A stretch of 64,000 bases of DNA from Multifurca ochricompacta (GCA_022496185.1 WTXG01000147.1:26394-90393); one strand, 5' to 3'; shown: positions 31,901-44,055, counted from the first letter of the stretch. The notes: a model not told the origin generated them from the letters alone. Made by a program: numbers and translations.

Positions 31901-32603
31901 CTTGAAATTTCACAAGATTGCCAACTCTGTCCTAGGGCAAGCAAATGATCACAAAGGACTTGGGGACATGTATTTGAGGCTGAGCAGACTGGATGAGGCA
32001 GAAGCCTCATATAGAGAGGCCTTGAAATTTCACAAGATTGCCAACTCTGTCCTAGGGCAAGCAAATGATCACAAAGGACTTGGGGACATATTTTTGAGGC
32101 TGAGCAGACTGGATGAGGCAGAGGCCTCATATAGAGAGGCCTTGAAATTTCACAAGATTGCCAACTCTGTCCTAGGGCAAGCAAATGATCACTCTGGACT
32201 TGGGGACATGTATTTGAGGCTGAGCAGACTGGATGAGGCAGAGGCCTCATATAGAGAGGCCTTGAAATTTCACAAGATTGCCAATGATGTCCTAGGGCAA
32301 GCAAATGATCACAAAGGACTTGGGGACATGTATTTGAGGCTGAGCAGACTGGATGAGGCAGAGGCCTCATATAGAGAGGCCTTGAAATTTCACAAGATTG
32401 CCAATGATGTCTTGGGTCAGGGGACTGATTTACATGGGCTGGGCAAAGTGCATATGGAGAGGTCACAACTAGAAGATGCTAGAAGCATGTTTGAGAAGGC
32501 ACTTGCCATGCACAAGAAAGCACATGCTCCAGTTTGGCAGGGTTTGGATCAGAAGCAGTTGAATATAGTCCTGTCTAAGATGGGCAAGGCCACCCAGGAG
32601 TGA
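28918..32603 (+). CDS. NLR-like protein: helical N-domain, NTPase, TPR array (one in-frame TGA)
   Basis: Six-exon model: 28918-29034, 29090-29247, 29301-29439, 29491-29541, 29592-29632 and 29687-32603. All junctions are GT-AG and in phase; 1,140 codons. Residues 1-~160 form a predicted helical bundle (EEWGVVMRKLGRVASLVVNV, LLRKDLLRKVKQYDGELSNV) like the signalling domains at the front of fungal NLRs. P-loop GPGGYGKTT at 211-219; Walker B-like IICLDNFESPWD near 285; winged-helix-like stretch following. C-terminus: one diverged TPR, ten nearly identical 40-aa TPRs, and diverged TPRs to the end. Proteins of this layout act in fungal non-self recognition and regulated cell death (family knowledge). 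Codon 38 is TGA (29029-29031) just before the first donor; CGA would give Met-Arg-Asp. Translation could restart at M (29123), removing ~50 residues. Possibly a recent pseudogene. Confidence 0.85.
31200..32399 (+). repeat. ten 120-bp near-identical tandem TPR units
   Basis: Units start at 31200 and every 120 bases to 32280. Each encodes ANSVLGQANDHxGLGDxxLx LSRLDEAEASYREALKFHKI. Visible variation is confined to a few sites: Ser or Lys after DH (S K S K K S K K S K), MY or IF in GDMYL/GDIFL (IF in units 2 and 8), Gly for Arg in unit 2, Pro for Leu in unit 5, and Asp for Ser in the last unit. Such DNA-level identity indicates recent amplification or gene conversion. Confidence 0.95.
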
Positions 32604-33400
32604 GATCTTTGCTCAGGTATGGGATACAGCTGTGAGTAATTTTCACTTTTTTTTTCAAAGATGATAGCTGTTGTTTACACATTGTGTGGCAGTGCTATTC
32701 AGGGTGTATGTGGAAAGCTGTATTGTCACTTTTATGTTAGTAGTGGGATTGACAATTGCCTTGTTTGATATTGCTTTGTGACAGATGTGTTATATTCCAG
32801 TAGTGTCCCTCCAATTTTACATATTGTAGAATATTGTGCTGGTTATGTACACTGGATGCAATTCACCCAGCATGTTGTGCCAAATCACATGATGCAAAGT
32901 AAACAATAGCAAATATTGTTGAACCAAGATAGTGGTACAGAAGTTCCAGGATAGCGGTTCAACATAATTACATAAGTCCAAAATGTGTTCACAATTAATT
33001 AGATACTTAGGATGTACATCTAAGATCTGACATGTGATCAAATCACATTATTAAATGAGATAACAAGATAACATGTTTAATGCATTCATTTAATTTAGTA
33101 GTTGATATAGTACATTGAATCTGCTATAGATAAAGCAATTGCTATTGCATTATTGACTGCATCTAAGCCTCTAAGTCTAAACAAGGTGAAATAGCTAGTA
33201 GTAATGTAGTATCTAGTACAAGTTGCACTATGCCTGTTCCACAAATCCAACAACAAAGGGCAATTTCATTGCATTGGAGTCATGTTTATCAGTTTTGGGC
33301 ATTTGACAGCAGGAAACCATTTTTTTAGTATGTAGAATAAAATATGCAAGCTGTATTATGCATTACATGGAATGTAGAAGTAAATCATTGTGAATCTAAG
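32604..33400. other. AT-rich stretch, no gene seen
   Basis: Includes the NLR 3' untranslated region. AT-rich with only short frames; no repeat boundary or RNA gene recognised. Confidence 0.5.
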
Positions 33401-33419
33401 ATCCTACCTCGGATTTGAT

Positions 33420-34300
33420 ATCCCATGGTGTTCTGTGAGGTCCATGCAGCCTCATGATCACCAGCACAGGCCCAGGTGCATGGTTGTTGTGTTCCTGTCT
33501 TCTCTAGATGTTGAACATCATTTACCAGACAACTAACATTGGCTCTGATGTCCTGTGACACCATGCTGTTGATCCAGATTCAATTTTTGTGTGGGAGTTG
33601 CGATTGGATAATCTTGGCTGCATCAACAAGCTTGTCTGCCTGTGATGAAAGTGCATTAATTTTGATTCATAGCTTTGATGAGAATTAGTAACTGTTCTGA
33701 TGATTGTTTGAGTCATTGACGTACTTCTTCCTCAAGATCACTCTCATCTCCATCATTGAGCAGTCCTTGTACCTCCTCCATGTCATGTATGGCCAATGAT
33801 GACAATTCTTCAGTACTTGTCGACATCACACTCTGCAGCTGCTTGCCTAGCACCCCCTCAAGATCAAACTCTTGCCATCAGCTTCCACCAGCATATCTGG
33901 ATTTCCCATCCAAACATGATCATCTCCATCAGTAATACTGCCTTCATCTGGATCAGGGTGCTCAATCTCCATCCCATTGATATTGGATACAAGAGCAGGG
34001 TGGCAGTAAAGTGGCAAGATGCGGCAATGGACAACTTGACACCAGAAGTGCATGGGTGGAGGTTGTACTGATTGGACAAGGTGTTTACATAGGTGCTGGC
34101 TGTGATACTTTTGCTGTCTGCAATTGCATGTCCATGTAGTAACATCTGTAATATAACTAGTCCTGCTGATGGATGCTTCTGCAAGCTGTTTCCAAGACAA
34201 TTTGAAGTACCTTTGTTAGGTTGAAAGCGGCTTCGAGCAGCCCAAATGATATGTGTCTTCAAGGGCTTCTGCATGCACAATGTACTCGGGTGTGACTTAA
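33420..34300 (-). pseudogene. MULE-like transposase C-terminal relic with SWIM zinc finger
   Basis: On the minus strand, about 34145-34060 reads TSYITDVTTWTCNCRQQKYH followed by SQHLCKHLVQ. This fits the SWIM pattern CxC...CxH (C-N-C, C-K-H) found near the end of basidiomycete MULE transposases. Downstream on the same strand come acidic tails (DPDEGSITDGDDHVW), LLNDGDESDLEEEVR and a final segment near 33450-33520. Several stops interrupt it (for example TGA near 33585) and no DDE catalytic core is present. Relic only. Confidence 0.6.
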
Positions 34301-34610
34301 GTTATGATAATCCAGACAAGCAGATCAAGACAAGGTTGAAGCATGTGATGCAGGTGATTGTGCTTTAACTGCCTCCAGAAGTTTTCAGTTCCCATCATTG
34401 TTCACCACTGAGATATGTATGGAGATGTCAAGTGTGCCCAGAGTTTCCACTTGGGTAGCACATACCATGCAGTCCAAAGGTATCCCCACACTTCCTAAAG
34501 TCCCTGTTGTTGACAGAACTGATACATCTCTGAGACAGCATGCTTGCAAATTTCCATTGCACTGCATGGTCCCTTGTTCCATTCAAAAAAAGCTGGATGC
34601 TGACAGAAGT
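34301..34610. other. non-coding, up to the inverted B copy
   Basis: No feature recognised beyond probable remnants of the MULE relic. Confidence 0.4.
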
Positions 34611-35183
34611 TGTTACAACTCACTGTCAACTGCCTGGACAGTGGGTTGTATGCAAAGGGAAGGGATTTGGAAGTGGGCAAAGGATGAGAGTGAGGGTGAA
34701 AGTGCAGGGAGATGAAGTGAACAGCTCAAAGGCAAGGGATGAGAAGCCTTCCACAAGGTGGGGCTAATCTCCTAGGTAATCAGGAACTGGATCACAAGTG
34801 GACAGTCTGGAGCTGTCCATTCTATTCCAAAAGGGTTTATATACATAATTACAACCAGGATTTTGGTCTGTGCACTACTTTAGGGGAGGTTAACTTCACT
34901 TTAACTCCCCACTGATCCACCAATGAGAATAGCCCCACTTTTGGGCTTAGAAATCCACAGTCCACAGTCCACAGCTTGTGGACTGCTGTTTAGGCATTGT
35001 GGGGTTCTGTTAGTACTCTTCCCACAGGTCTCCAATTTGGCAGGAGTCTGGCCCTGGTCTGGACCAGCCCTTCTCTGGTCTTAATCTAGGGTTATCTTCA
35101 TCTTTGAGGGTTTTGCAAGGTCTCTGGGAGTGTTCAGGAATTTCCAGGGGGTCAGGAGGTTTCTAGGGTGTCAGTTCATGACA
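34611..35183 (-). repeat. inverted B copy 3' LTR
   Basis: 573 bp, tgttacaactc ... ttcatgaca. Same family as 18041-18624 with most CpG sites lost. Confidence 0.9.
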
Positions 35184-35239
35184 CTATCCCCTCTTTAGGG
35201 CTTTGCTGTGCCACAGCAATTTTGTCAGAGGGTTGAGGG

Positions 35240-37222
35240 TCTAGGCAGGGTGGGGTGTCAATGATGGAAGTCTCGAAGCAGGGTCATGGCATTCTTCATT
35301 TCAGTGAAGGGGACCCAAGAGTTTTCTGAGGCAGGGTAGCCTTTCCATTTCACAATAACAGATGCCCTTTCTGTTAGGGGTGTGAGCAGTGTAGAACAGG
35401 CATGTGCGCAGCATACTGACTGTGAAGTTAGCGGGTAAGGCTATAGAAACAAGTATACTTCAGATGTTGAAGAAACTCTATATTACTATTCTACTGACCT
35501 ATAGAAACAAGTATCTACAAGAGACGTTAGTTAGAGGTATGATAGAATAGTACAGTAAGACTTACACTTCAGATGTTGAAGAAACTCTGAAGTGAAAGAG
35601 ATGAAACAGACACCCTTATATACTTCTCAAGGGATGGTCTGTGCACTGGGAATAAGTCCACAAGTGCCAGACAAAGTCCAAACAATAAACAAGAGGGCAT
35701 AAGGCCATTGGCTACTACAGAAATCACATGTTACATGGTGCATCAGTCAGCTACTGCGGAATGTGAGAAAGAAAGTAATAATGATAGTGTAAAAAGTCCG
35801 AGACTCCGGTATCTAATCTAATCTACAAAGTAGCTAATCTAATCACCTGATGCCTGAAGCATCACCAAACATCTTCTGTGTTCAACAAGCAGACTGTAGG
35901 ATGGTCTCTATCTCATAATGGTCTTCCTCCCCATTTACAAGTTCTGGTGGTGGACAGGTGAAGTTGGGTCCATGGGCTGGGGTTTCTTTGTAATGGGACA
36001 AGAGAGAGTTGTGAAAGACTGGGTGGATGTGCCATGACTTAGGGAGTTCAAGTTTGCAGTTAACAGGACCAGAGTGTATGACTTTAAAAGGACCATGGCA
36101 TCAGGGGCTGAGTTTGGCTTTTGGGTGAGTGGTGCATATATTTGTCCCTTCCAACCAAACCAGCTCCCCTGTTTTGAAAGCATGGAGGGGTCCATCTGGT
36201 CTTGACTGTTTCATGAGTTCTGCAGCCACCTGGAGGGCAGCAGCTACTTCACTACAGATAGTTTCTAGGGTGTGGAGTCTTTCTTCAACTGACAGGATAG
36301 GGGTGGCAAAATGGAGTGGGGGAATAAACTCTGGTTGGAAGCCATACCAGATTTCAAAGGGAGATCTCTTAGTAGCACTGTGAGTTCTAGCATTGTGGGC
36401 AAACTCCATAAAGGGGATCAGTTCTGCCCAGTCATCTTGTTGGAAGTTGCAAAAGACACAGAGGTATTGTTCTAGTTCTTGGTTGACTTGTTCAGTCTCT
36501 CCATCAGTCTGGGGGTGATAGGCAGTGCTCAGGGATGATTGTACTCCTAATTTGCTCCACATTTCCTTCATGACTTTGGATGCAAATTGGGGGCCTTGAT
36601 CAGAGATGACTTGGTCTGGGAGACCAGTGTGTCTCCATACATGTTCAAGGAATAGTTTGGAGGTTTCTGGAGCAGTGATATCTTTGGTGCAAGGAACAAT
36701 GATGGTGGCTTTGCTGAGCCAGTCCACCACCACAAATAGGGAGTCATATGACTGAGACAGGGGTAAGTCTGTGATAAAGTCCATGGTGATTGTTCCCCAT
36801 ACTCAAGTTGGAACTTGGTTGGGTTGTAAAGGGATGGGTAGTTGAGGTCAAACTTTGGTTTCTTGGCAGGTGGCACATCCATCCACATATTCTTTGACAA
36901 AGGAGGACATCCCTGGCCACCAAAACTCTCGTGATATTAGTTCATAGGTCTTCCATCTGCCTGGATGTCCTGTGGCAATGGAGTCATGATGTAACTTTAC
37001 AATGTCTCTTCGTAGTTCTTGGGATTTGGGGATGTAGACTTGGCCTTTATGTAGGATTAGGCCATTCTCTAGGTTCCAGTCCTCTAGTCCTTTGGCAAGG
37101 GAGCATGGACCATTGTGCAAGATGGTGGTCAGGGCTTGGGTGACTTCCTCATCATGGTCTTGGCAGTCTTTGATTCTGTGGTGTAAGGTGGGGTCATGAG
37201 TTGTTGTGACTGTGGTTTTCAT
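35240..37222 (-). pseudogene. inverted B copy: integrase and chromodomain
   Basis: On the minus strand: ETKV after CATCQ (about 36850), MDFITDLPLSQSYDSLFVVV (36784 onward), STAYHPQTDGETEQVNQELE, the integrase C-terminal part, then a chromodomain interrupted by the LTR at 35390-35887 and finishing near 35250 (SLTCHGIL-like tail on the other strand is not coding). Broken by frameshifts near 36840 and by CpG-derived changes. The frame upstream is cut at 37225 by A3. Confidence 0.85.
35390..35887. mobile_element. solo LTR inside the inverted B chromodomain
   Basis: 498 bp, tgtagaacag ... gttcaaca, flanked by agcag at 35385-35389 and 35888-35892. Internal direct repeats (cttcagatgttgaag at about 35459 and 35567). 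A different LTR family from the others in this window. Confidence 0.85.
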
Positions 37223-37224
37223 GG

Positions 37225-37806
37225 TGTTATGACCAGGGCCCAGCAGCCCTATTTTCTTTACCCTCCCCAACAGGGACCCCATGCGCCCACCGACACTACA
37301 TTTTCTTATTACATCTCCTTCCTGGGATCCCTCACATGCATTACTCCCATCCCCATGACTGTTGTTTGGACTTGTGTACTTACTGTTTGTTTATGATTGA
37401 CCTTCTTATCTTCTTATCTTTACGACTGGACACTTACTTAATTCCCTATCAGAAGCCCAGCTTTATGCCTTATGCTTTCATATCTTTGGGCCCACATGAC
37501 TCCAATATGCCTTATCTATAGACACCTGCCCAATTACGTATATAAGCCTGTCTTAGCTACATTGTAAGCCTTAGACTTGACTTATTGAATATCTCAGTGC
37601 TTGTCTTCTGGACATCTCCTTTGATTCTCTGACTCGTCCGTCTCAGGTGTTTCTGACACCTTTTCCGCTCAACATTGTCTTGGGGACAGCCCCTTTGACT
37701 TTGACTCATCCCGTCTTACTCCAAGAGTCCTTATTGGATTCTTATCTGAATACAAATGAAATGCTGTCACACAAGTCGTGTGGAACATCCCGCACTGGAC
37801 ATAACA
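37225..37806 (+). repeat. A3 5' LTR
   Basis: 582 bp. Tatataag at about 37541. agacttgactt at 37573-37583 pairs with the primer site aagtcgagtct (37809-37819) over all 11 positions if one G-U pair is counted. Confidence 0.88.
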
Positions 37807-37825
37807 TCAAGTCGAGTCTCTCACT

Positions 37826-40149
37826 GTGGCTTCCAGCCACAGTCAGACCTTGTTTAAAGAAGAACTCATCAAACGCAGAGACAAGAATAATCTTTCACAG
37901 CAAGTACTTGGCTCTGCCACCTGGAAAGATTTTGAAACCGAGTTTGGATACTACATGTCACGGCTCTATTTTATTTTTCCTTTTCTTTTCTCCCCTTTGG
38001 ATCACATGACTGTGGGAAGATTACCCAGCAGTCTCAACATGTGATCATGGGAATGTAGTCGTGACATGGATCATGTGACCGAGTCACATGTAATAGTCAC
38101 ATGCTGCTTAGTCAGCACAAGAGCCACTCAACAATAACAAGTCGATTCTCTATTGTGTTTACCACAATAAGCAAAGCCCCACAGTTTGGATGGTTCTAGA
38201 CCAAGTGGAGCTGCTATCAAGATAAGAGGAGTCCAGCCTAGAAGGTTCTAGGTAAGTGGAGCTCTAGATAAGGGCCCAGGTTGGGCCATGGCCAATTTTA
38301 GCACAGAATCACATGTATCAGTAGATAGACGTGTTCCAGACCTAAGGGCTAGACTACATATCAGTTATCTACTCCACAATGACGTCATTATGACATCACA
38401 TTGTGGAGCATGATCAGTCAGCAGAGTAAAGCAGCTTACGAATCACAAAGATAAGGCTCAGTCAGCAATACAGCTGACTGATACTTGCTGATTCTTGCTT
38501 ACACCTACTGCTTACCTCGTTACACTGAGAAATGTATATAAGACCCTCTGTAACAGCCTGTAGCCCCCATCTTGTCCTCTTGGGGCTGCAGTTTCTTCCA
38601 GTTTCAGAACGCCGTCATCGTGGTTGCAAAACCACAGTGGGTGACACAGTTCCTGGTCATTACTTGACGCGTGACGTTTGCCTCCGTGGTACGCCCAACG
38701 ACTTAGGTCATTTCCTTTTGCCCTTCCTGTTTCTAAGTGTACACGGAGCTTCACCCGTTACACTACATCTATCATGATGGAAGATACCAACCGGTAGAAT
38801 ACAATGACGAAAGAAGGGTTTGGTATTGTATCCGATACTCAGATAGCCGAAACTCCTGGGTAACAACCCGACCTGCACCACCAGAATTTGGACTAGGCCC
38901 GTGGAGAGAAAATCCACCTGCCATCATTACTGATTCTGAGAATGAAGAATACACAGACGAAACCAGTGAAGACGCACCAGTATTAGCAGCAGCTACCACC
39001 CTGGTTGCACCAGAAGTTGTCACGATCAGAGCCCCTGCATTGACAACTCCTACGATATCCTCCCAGTCCACGTCCACTATTACTCCACAAAGAATGTTGA
39101 CCATCGCAGCTCAGATCCCCGCACCAGCTCCACCTCCTCCTCCTCCCCCTGCCGTCCCCATCACTGCCACCCCAGGGACCCCCCCTTCCTTGGGGCGACT
39201 CTCTGGGGTACTCCCACAAACATTCACTGGAGATCGCTTGCAGAGCAGGAAATTCATGCTGGAATTTACGACCTTCCGCAACTTTAATCACAATGTCCCC
39301 CAGATCATGAATCCCTTCCAGCACACCAACCTTTTCCTCTCATTAATAAGAGGGGAGGCAGTGGACGACTGGACCATGGAACAGCTTGAGTGGCTGAATG
39401 ACCAGATAGAGGGAGGGAGTCCCACAATGAATGAAGGACTCTGGGATGTGGTTGCCCAGAGATTCAAGGATGCCTACACTGACAGGCAAGCAAAGCAGAA
39501 AGCTGCCCGAGAACTCAAGGGTCTGCGAATGGAGAAAGGGGATTTAGACGGTTATGTTGCTAAATTCCGGAGCACAGCCAACAGGGCTGGATATGATGTA
39601 GACAAGGAAGCCACCCTGGACCTTTTCTCCCAAGGGCTTCCAAACCCGCTTGTTAAGAATATTATCCAGTTTCACCACCCACAGAACTGGACCCAGTGGA
39701 TCAATGCTGCACGACAACAACAGCAGGACTTCCTTGACTTCCAGACCTGCTTCGGAATAGAGACAAAGAAAGGAAAAACGCGGGATCAGTGGAAGGCAGC
39801 ATTCGGAATAAAGCCTGCCTCCCCTCGGGACCCGAATGCTATGGATACTTCTGCCGACTGAACCAGAGCGAGAGCCACACTCACGGAAGATGAATGGCAG
39901 ACGTTGATGAAGGAAGGAAGATGCTTCCGATGCAAAGCTCAAGGACACATGTCATGCGACTGTCCCAAGAAAGGAGCACGGGTCACCGAGGCTACCACCA
40001 CTCCTGTCCCAATCTCTAACAACCCGCCAACCATAGACAAACAAACGAAAGAGGAAAAAGCCCACAACATATGGGCTAATATGATGAAAGAAAGCGAGGA
40101 AGTACGCACCATCCTAGTTGAAAAGGCGTTTGCAAAGAAGGATTTTTGA
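37826..40149 (+). pseudogene. A3 Gag, split by a solo LTR
   Basis: Starts with the same GTG-GCT-TC as A1 and A2 and no in-frame ATG ahead. The N-terminal module is cut after FGYY at 37955 and resumes at 38763 (IYHDGRYQPVEYNDERRVWY). Proline-rich linker, capsid region to 39861 (TGA replacing a sense codon), then CCHC knuckle CFRCKAQGHMSCDC (about 39920-39965). Ends AKKDF-stop at 40149, overlapping pol. Confidence 0.85.
37956..38762. mobile_element. solo LTR inside A3 gag
   Basis: 807 bp, tgtcacggctc ... cacccgttaca, flanked by ctaca at 37951-37955 and 38763-38767. Removing it restores the Gag frame, confirming the boundaries. Confidence 0.9.
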
Positions 40150-43100
40150 TTGGCTCAACCCCATTGGCCTGGGCTCGAGCACTACATGTAACCTCTGTGT
40201 ATACTAGTCGCTTCAAATCTTTGAAAATACCAGTACATTTCGAGACTACACAGAAAACGGCCAATCGTGACATCCTGATAGATTCAGGAGCCACCGACAA
40301 CTTCATCAGTCCACAAATGGCAAGGACCATGGGTTTGGGAATGCTGGAACTTCCACAGGAAAAGAATATCTGGAACATTGATGGAACAGCTAACTGAGCT
40401 GGAAAGATCACACATTATACCAACCTCAATGTCCAAGTAGGAGAGAAAACAAAGGCGATTCAGTTCCTTGTCACCAACTTAGGAGATGAGGATCTTATTC
40501 TAGGGTATCCATGGTTGGCAGCTTTTGAACCACGAATTAATTGGAGTGACGCAACCATGGATAAGGAGTTTTACCCTGTGGTCATCACATCGTTAGGATA
40601 TGACTATGGTGTCTGACATGCAGTGTTACAGGTGGAGGATAGCAAAGAGGACGAAGCTGACCATGGCTACGTCACCAAAGCCTCAGAACTAGCACAGAAA
40701 GTGGTGGAAGGACATGTGGAGAAGACTTTCGAAGAGATAGTACCGGAGGTATACCACCGGCACTGGAAGGTGTTCTCTGAGGAAGAGTTGCAACGCTTCC
40801 CACCAGCAAGGCCATGGGATCATGCCATTGACTTCGTACCAGAAGCACCAGCAGCAATTGATTGCAAAATTTACCTGCTGTCCCAGACAGAACAAACAGC
40901 GCTGACAGCATTTCTCGAAGAACATCTGGCAAAGGGGTACATTCGTCCATCCAAGTCCCCATATGCATCACCTTTCTTCTTCATCAAGAAGAAAGACAGT
41001 AGACTTTGACCTATTCAGGACTACCGGCGCATAAACACCTACACTGTGAAGAACGCCTATCCCCTCCCCCTCATTTCGGAACTCATTGATACTATGTGGG
41101 ACAAGTCCTTATTTTCAAAAATGGACGTCTGCTGGGGATACAACAATGTCAGGATCAGAGAAGGGACCAGTGCAAAGCAGCATTCAAAACTAACCAGGGA
41201 CTATTCAAACCAAATGTCATGTTCTTCGGTCTGACAAATTCACCCGCTACCTTCCAATCGATGATGAACCACATCTTCCGGGATCTTATCCTCACTGGCG
41301 AAGTAGTAGTATATATGGACGACATACTGGTAGCAACCACCGACAATCTAATGCATCACCGTGAATGAGTACACCAGGTGTTGGACATTCTGCGTCAGCA
41401 CGATTTATACCTCAAACTGGCCAAATGTTCCTTTGAGCAGCCCAGCGTCGAATACCTGGGAGTCATCCTGAAAGGAGGACAGGTACAAATGGATCCCATA
41501 AAAGTACAGGGGATCTGAGAATGGCCTGTACCCACAAATGTCAAGGATGTCTGGTCTTTCATAGGATTCTGTAACTTCTACTGACACTTTGTATGAGGAT
41601 TCTCAGGAGTTGCCCAACCCCTCAATGACCTGCTCAAGAAGGATGTCCCATGGCATTGGGGAAAAGACCAACAGCAGGCCTTTGAAACGATCAGGGATAT
41701 AGTGGGTTCAGAGCCTGTCCTTCTGCAGCCTGACCTAGGAAAGCCATTTGAGCTAGAAGTTAAGGCATCCCACTTTGCTAATGGGGCAGTATTGAATCAG
41801 AGGGACACCATGGGACTTCTTCACCCAGTCGCCTTCTATTCAGAGACATTTTCCCCTGCTGAACGAAACTATGACATCTGGGATCAAGAATTACTAGCTA
41901 TTGTAAAAGCATTGCATCACTGGCGACCTTACTTAGCAGGAACCCCACATCAGACCATCATTCACACTGACCACTCTAACCTCCTGTACTGGAAGGAACT
42001 GCATAAAATCAGCCGACGTGTGGCACAAGAAGTCTTAGAACTGGAAGAGTACAACTTTACTCTGAAGCATATTGCCGGAAGCCACAACACACGAGCAGAT
42101 GCCCTGTCACACCAGCCGGACATGCACAGTGGAGAGGAGGACAACGATAATGTCACAGTCCTTCCTGAAGAGGTTTTCACATGACAGGCTGTTGTTAGCC
42201 TCCATGACATGGATCTTTGGGCCCAGGTATCGCAAAACATGAACCAGCAGTTATGCAAATCATGGGCAGATGCACATAACTTGAAAAAATTGACAGCCTC
42301 TGGTGGAAGGACAGGGATCGTCTTGTTGTCACCGGTGGCAACAACATTAAGAGGGGGTGATCCATTTTCACCATGACCTCCCCTCTGCTGGCCACCCAGG
42401 CATTGCCAACACCTACGCTCTTGCCAAACGCAATTACTGGTGGCCAAACATGAAACAGGACATAGAGGACTATGTGAAAGGATGCGCAGACTGCCAGGCC
42501 AACAAAGTGAATACACACCTGCATCCACTGGCCATATTTCCCATTACTCCCACCATGTCATTGCCATTTCAGACAATCGCAATGGATTTCATAGTCAAGC
42601 TACCCAACTCCCGAGGCTTTGACTCCATCTTGACTGTTACAGACCATGACTACTCCAAGGCAGTGCTCTTCATACCATGTAAGGAATCCATCACAGCTGA
42701 GGGAGTAGCCAAGCTCTATCTCGACCATGTCTACTGGCATTACGGCCTCCCAGAAAAGATCATCTCTGACTGGGACCCACACTTCACCTCAACATTCGCT
42801 AGAGCACTATGCAAAGTCCTGGACATAAAGCAGAACATCTCAACAGCCTACCACCCCCAAACAGATGGACAGTCGGAATGCACCAATCAGTGGCTGGAGC
42901 AATACCTCAGATTCTGGTGCAACAGACAACAGGATGATTGGGCAGACTGGCTGGCAACAGCAGAGTTTGCGCATAATTCCTGGCCCAACAGCACAACAAA
43001 GACCCCCCCATTTTCCCTTATCATGGGCTGGGTACCATGTACCACATGGACCGATAAGCCTACAAATGTACCCACGACCTCGCAGCGAATCGACCAATGG

Positions 43101-43534
43101 GGGGAGATCTGGAAATCCGCCAATGAAAACTTGCTAAAAGCGCAGCAAACCTTATTGGACAGACCCTCAAAGTTCGTACCTTATCAAGCCAATGAGCAGG
43201 TTTGGCTGGAAGGGAAGCATGTCCACACATCACACCCCACAGCCAAATTGGCACCCCCAATGTCACGGGCCCTTCAGAATCATGAGGAAATTATCAGACA
43301 TATCATATGAACTCAAGCTCCCTCCCACATGGAAGATTCACCCAGTCTTCCATGCCAAGCTCCTGACACCATACAAAGAAATGTCCATTCATGGGGAGAA
43401 CTTCCCAAGGCCCCCACTGGAATTAGTTGACAGAGAAGCAGAGTGGGAAGTGGAACAGATTGTAAACTCCGCCTATTGGGGCAGAGGGCGCAAACTGCAT
43501 TACCTGATCAAGTGGAAGGGTTTCCCAGACTCTG
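40146..43534 (+). pseudogene. A3 Pol, truncated in the chromodomain
   Basis: Protease IDSGATDNFIS at about 40277; stop at 40395. RT around 40800-41370 with YMDDILVATT (about 41315) and a frameshift near 41160. RNase H with HFANGAVLNQRDT, NYDIWDQELLAIVKALHHW and DHSNLLYW. Integrase zinc region HHDLPSAGHPGIANTYAL (about 42365), core MDFIVKLPNSRGFDSILTV, STAYHPQTDGQSECTNQWLE; frameshift near 43250. The chromodomain begins (EVEQIVNSAYWGRG) and is cut at 43534. Confidence 0.85.
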
Positions 43535-44055
43535 TGTCACAGTTAGGTGCAAGAACTGTGTCGTCATCAAACAAGAGAAAACAAGTTCAGTCAAGGCTTC
43601 AAGGTCACAGTGGATCAAGCCTAAGTCAAGCCCACAACAAGGTCCAAGGGGGCGTGTGCGAGAGTCGAGTCAATGGCAGAGATGCTCAGTCCTGCAACAA
43701 GTTCAAGGGATCAAAGGCTCTCCAAGTCGCATCTTGGAGAGTTCAAGTGGGGTTTCTTACTGGGGGTTCAGATGAAGTTGAAGCACCTTGGATTGAACAC
43801 AAGAGAACAGACTTAGGTCTGTCCTCTCTATCCTACTGCTCTTTAAATACAGGTAGTCTTAGCTATGTCATAGTAAAGTAGAAGCTTCTAGTACTATGAG
43901 ATAATGTCTAATGGTTGCGCAGTAGACTGTGCTAGAACTATGGAGAATAAGGAGGGGTTGGGCCCTCAATGAATAAGCAGTGAATAATTGTTTGAGAAAT
44001 AAGTCCATCTCTTCATCAGCACGTCATGTCACCTTGTCAATCCAGATTCGTCACA
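43535..44055. mobile_element. LTR at a rearrangement junction
   Basis: 521 bp, tgtcacagttagg ... gattcgtcaca. Left flank is the A3 chromodomain (ctctg), right flank is the B leader (ggggg). The flanks do not match, unlike the three other solo LTRs here. It therefore probably marks an ectopic recombination or deletion that removed the A3 3' end and the B gag-RT region. Confidence 0.75.

Larger units (their letters stand above)
37225..43534 (+). mobile_element. Gypsy element A3, 3'-truncated
   Basis: Family-A element inserted in the inverted B copy near the RNase H-integrase join. 5' LTR 37225-37806 (tgttatgacc ... gacataaca), gag with a solo LTR inside, then pol up to the chromodomain (YLIKWKGFPDS). 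It ends at 43534 where another LTR starts. No 3' LTR and no ORF3 remain. Confidence 0.88.

Noticed and set aside
31381..32466. Long minus-strand open frame (361 codons) opposite the TPR array
   Set aside because: It is the shadow of a 120-bp periodic sense repeat. It repeats every 40 codons and has no independent features.
33864..34280. 138-codon minus frame as the main coding frame of this region
   Set aside because: The overlapping frame at 33847-34200 carries the SWIM motif; this one has no features.
43192..43881. 229-codon frame as a real A3 C-terminal protein
   Set aside because: The chromodomain part is real, but after 43534 the frame runs into an LTR and is meaningless.
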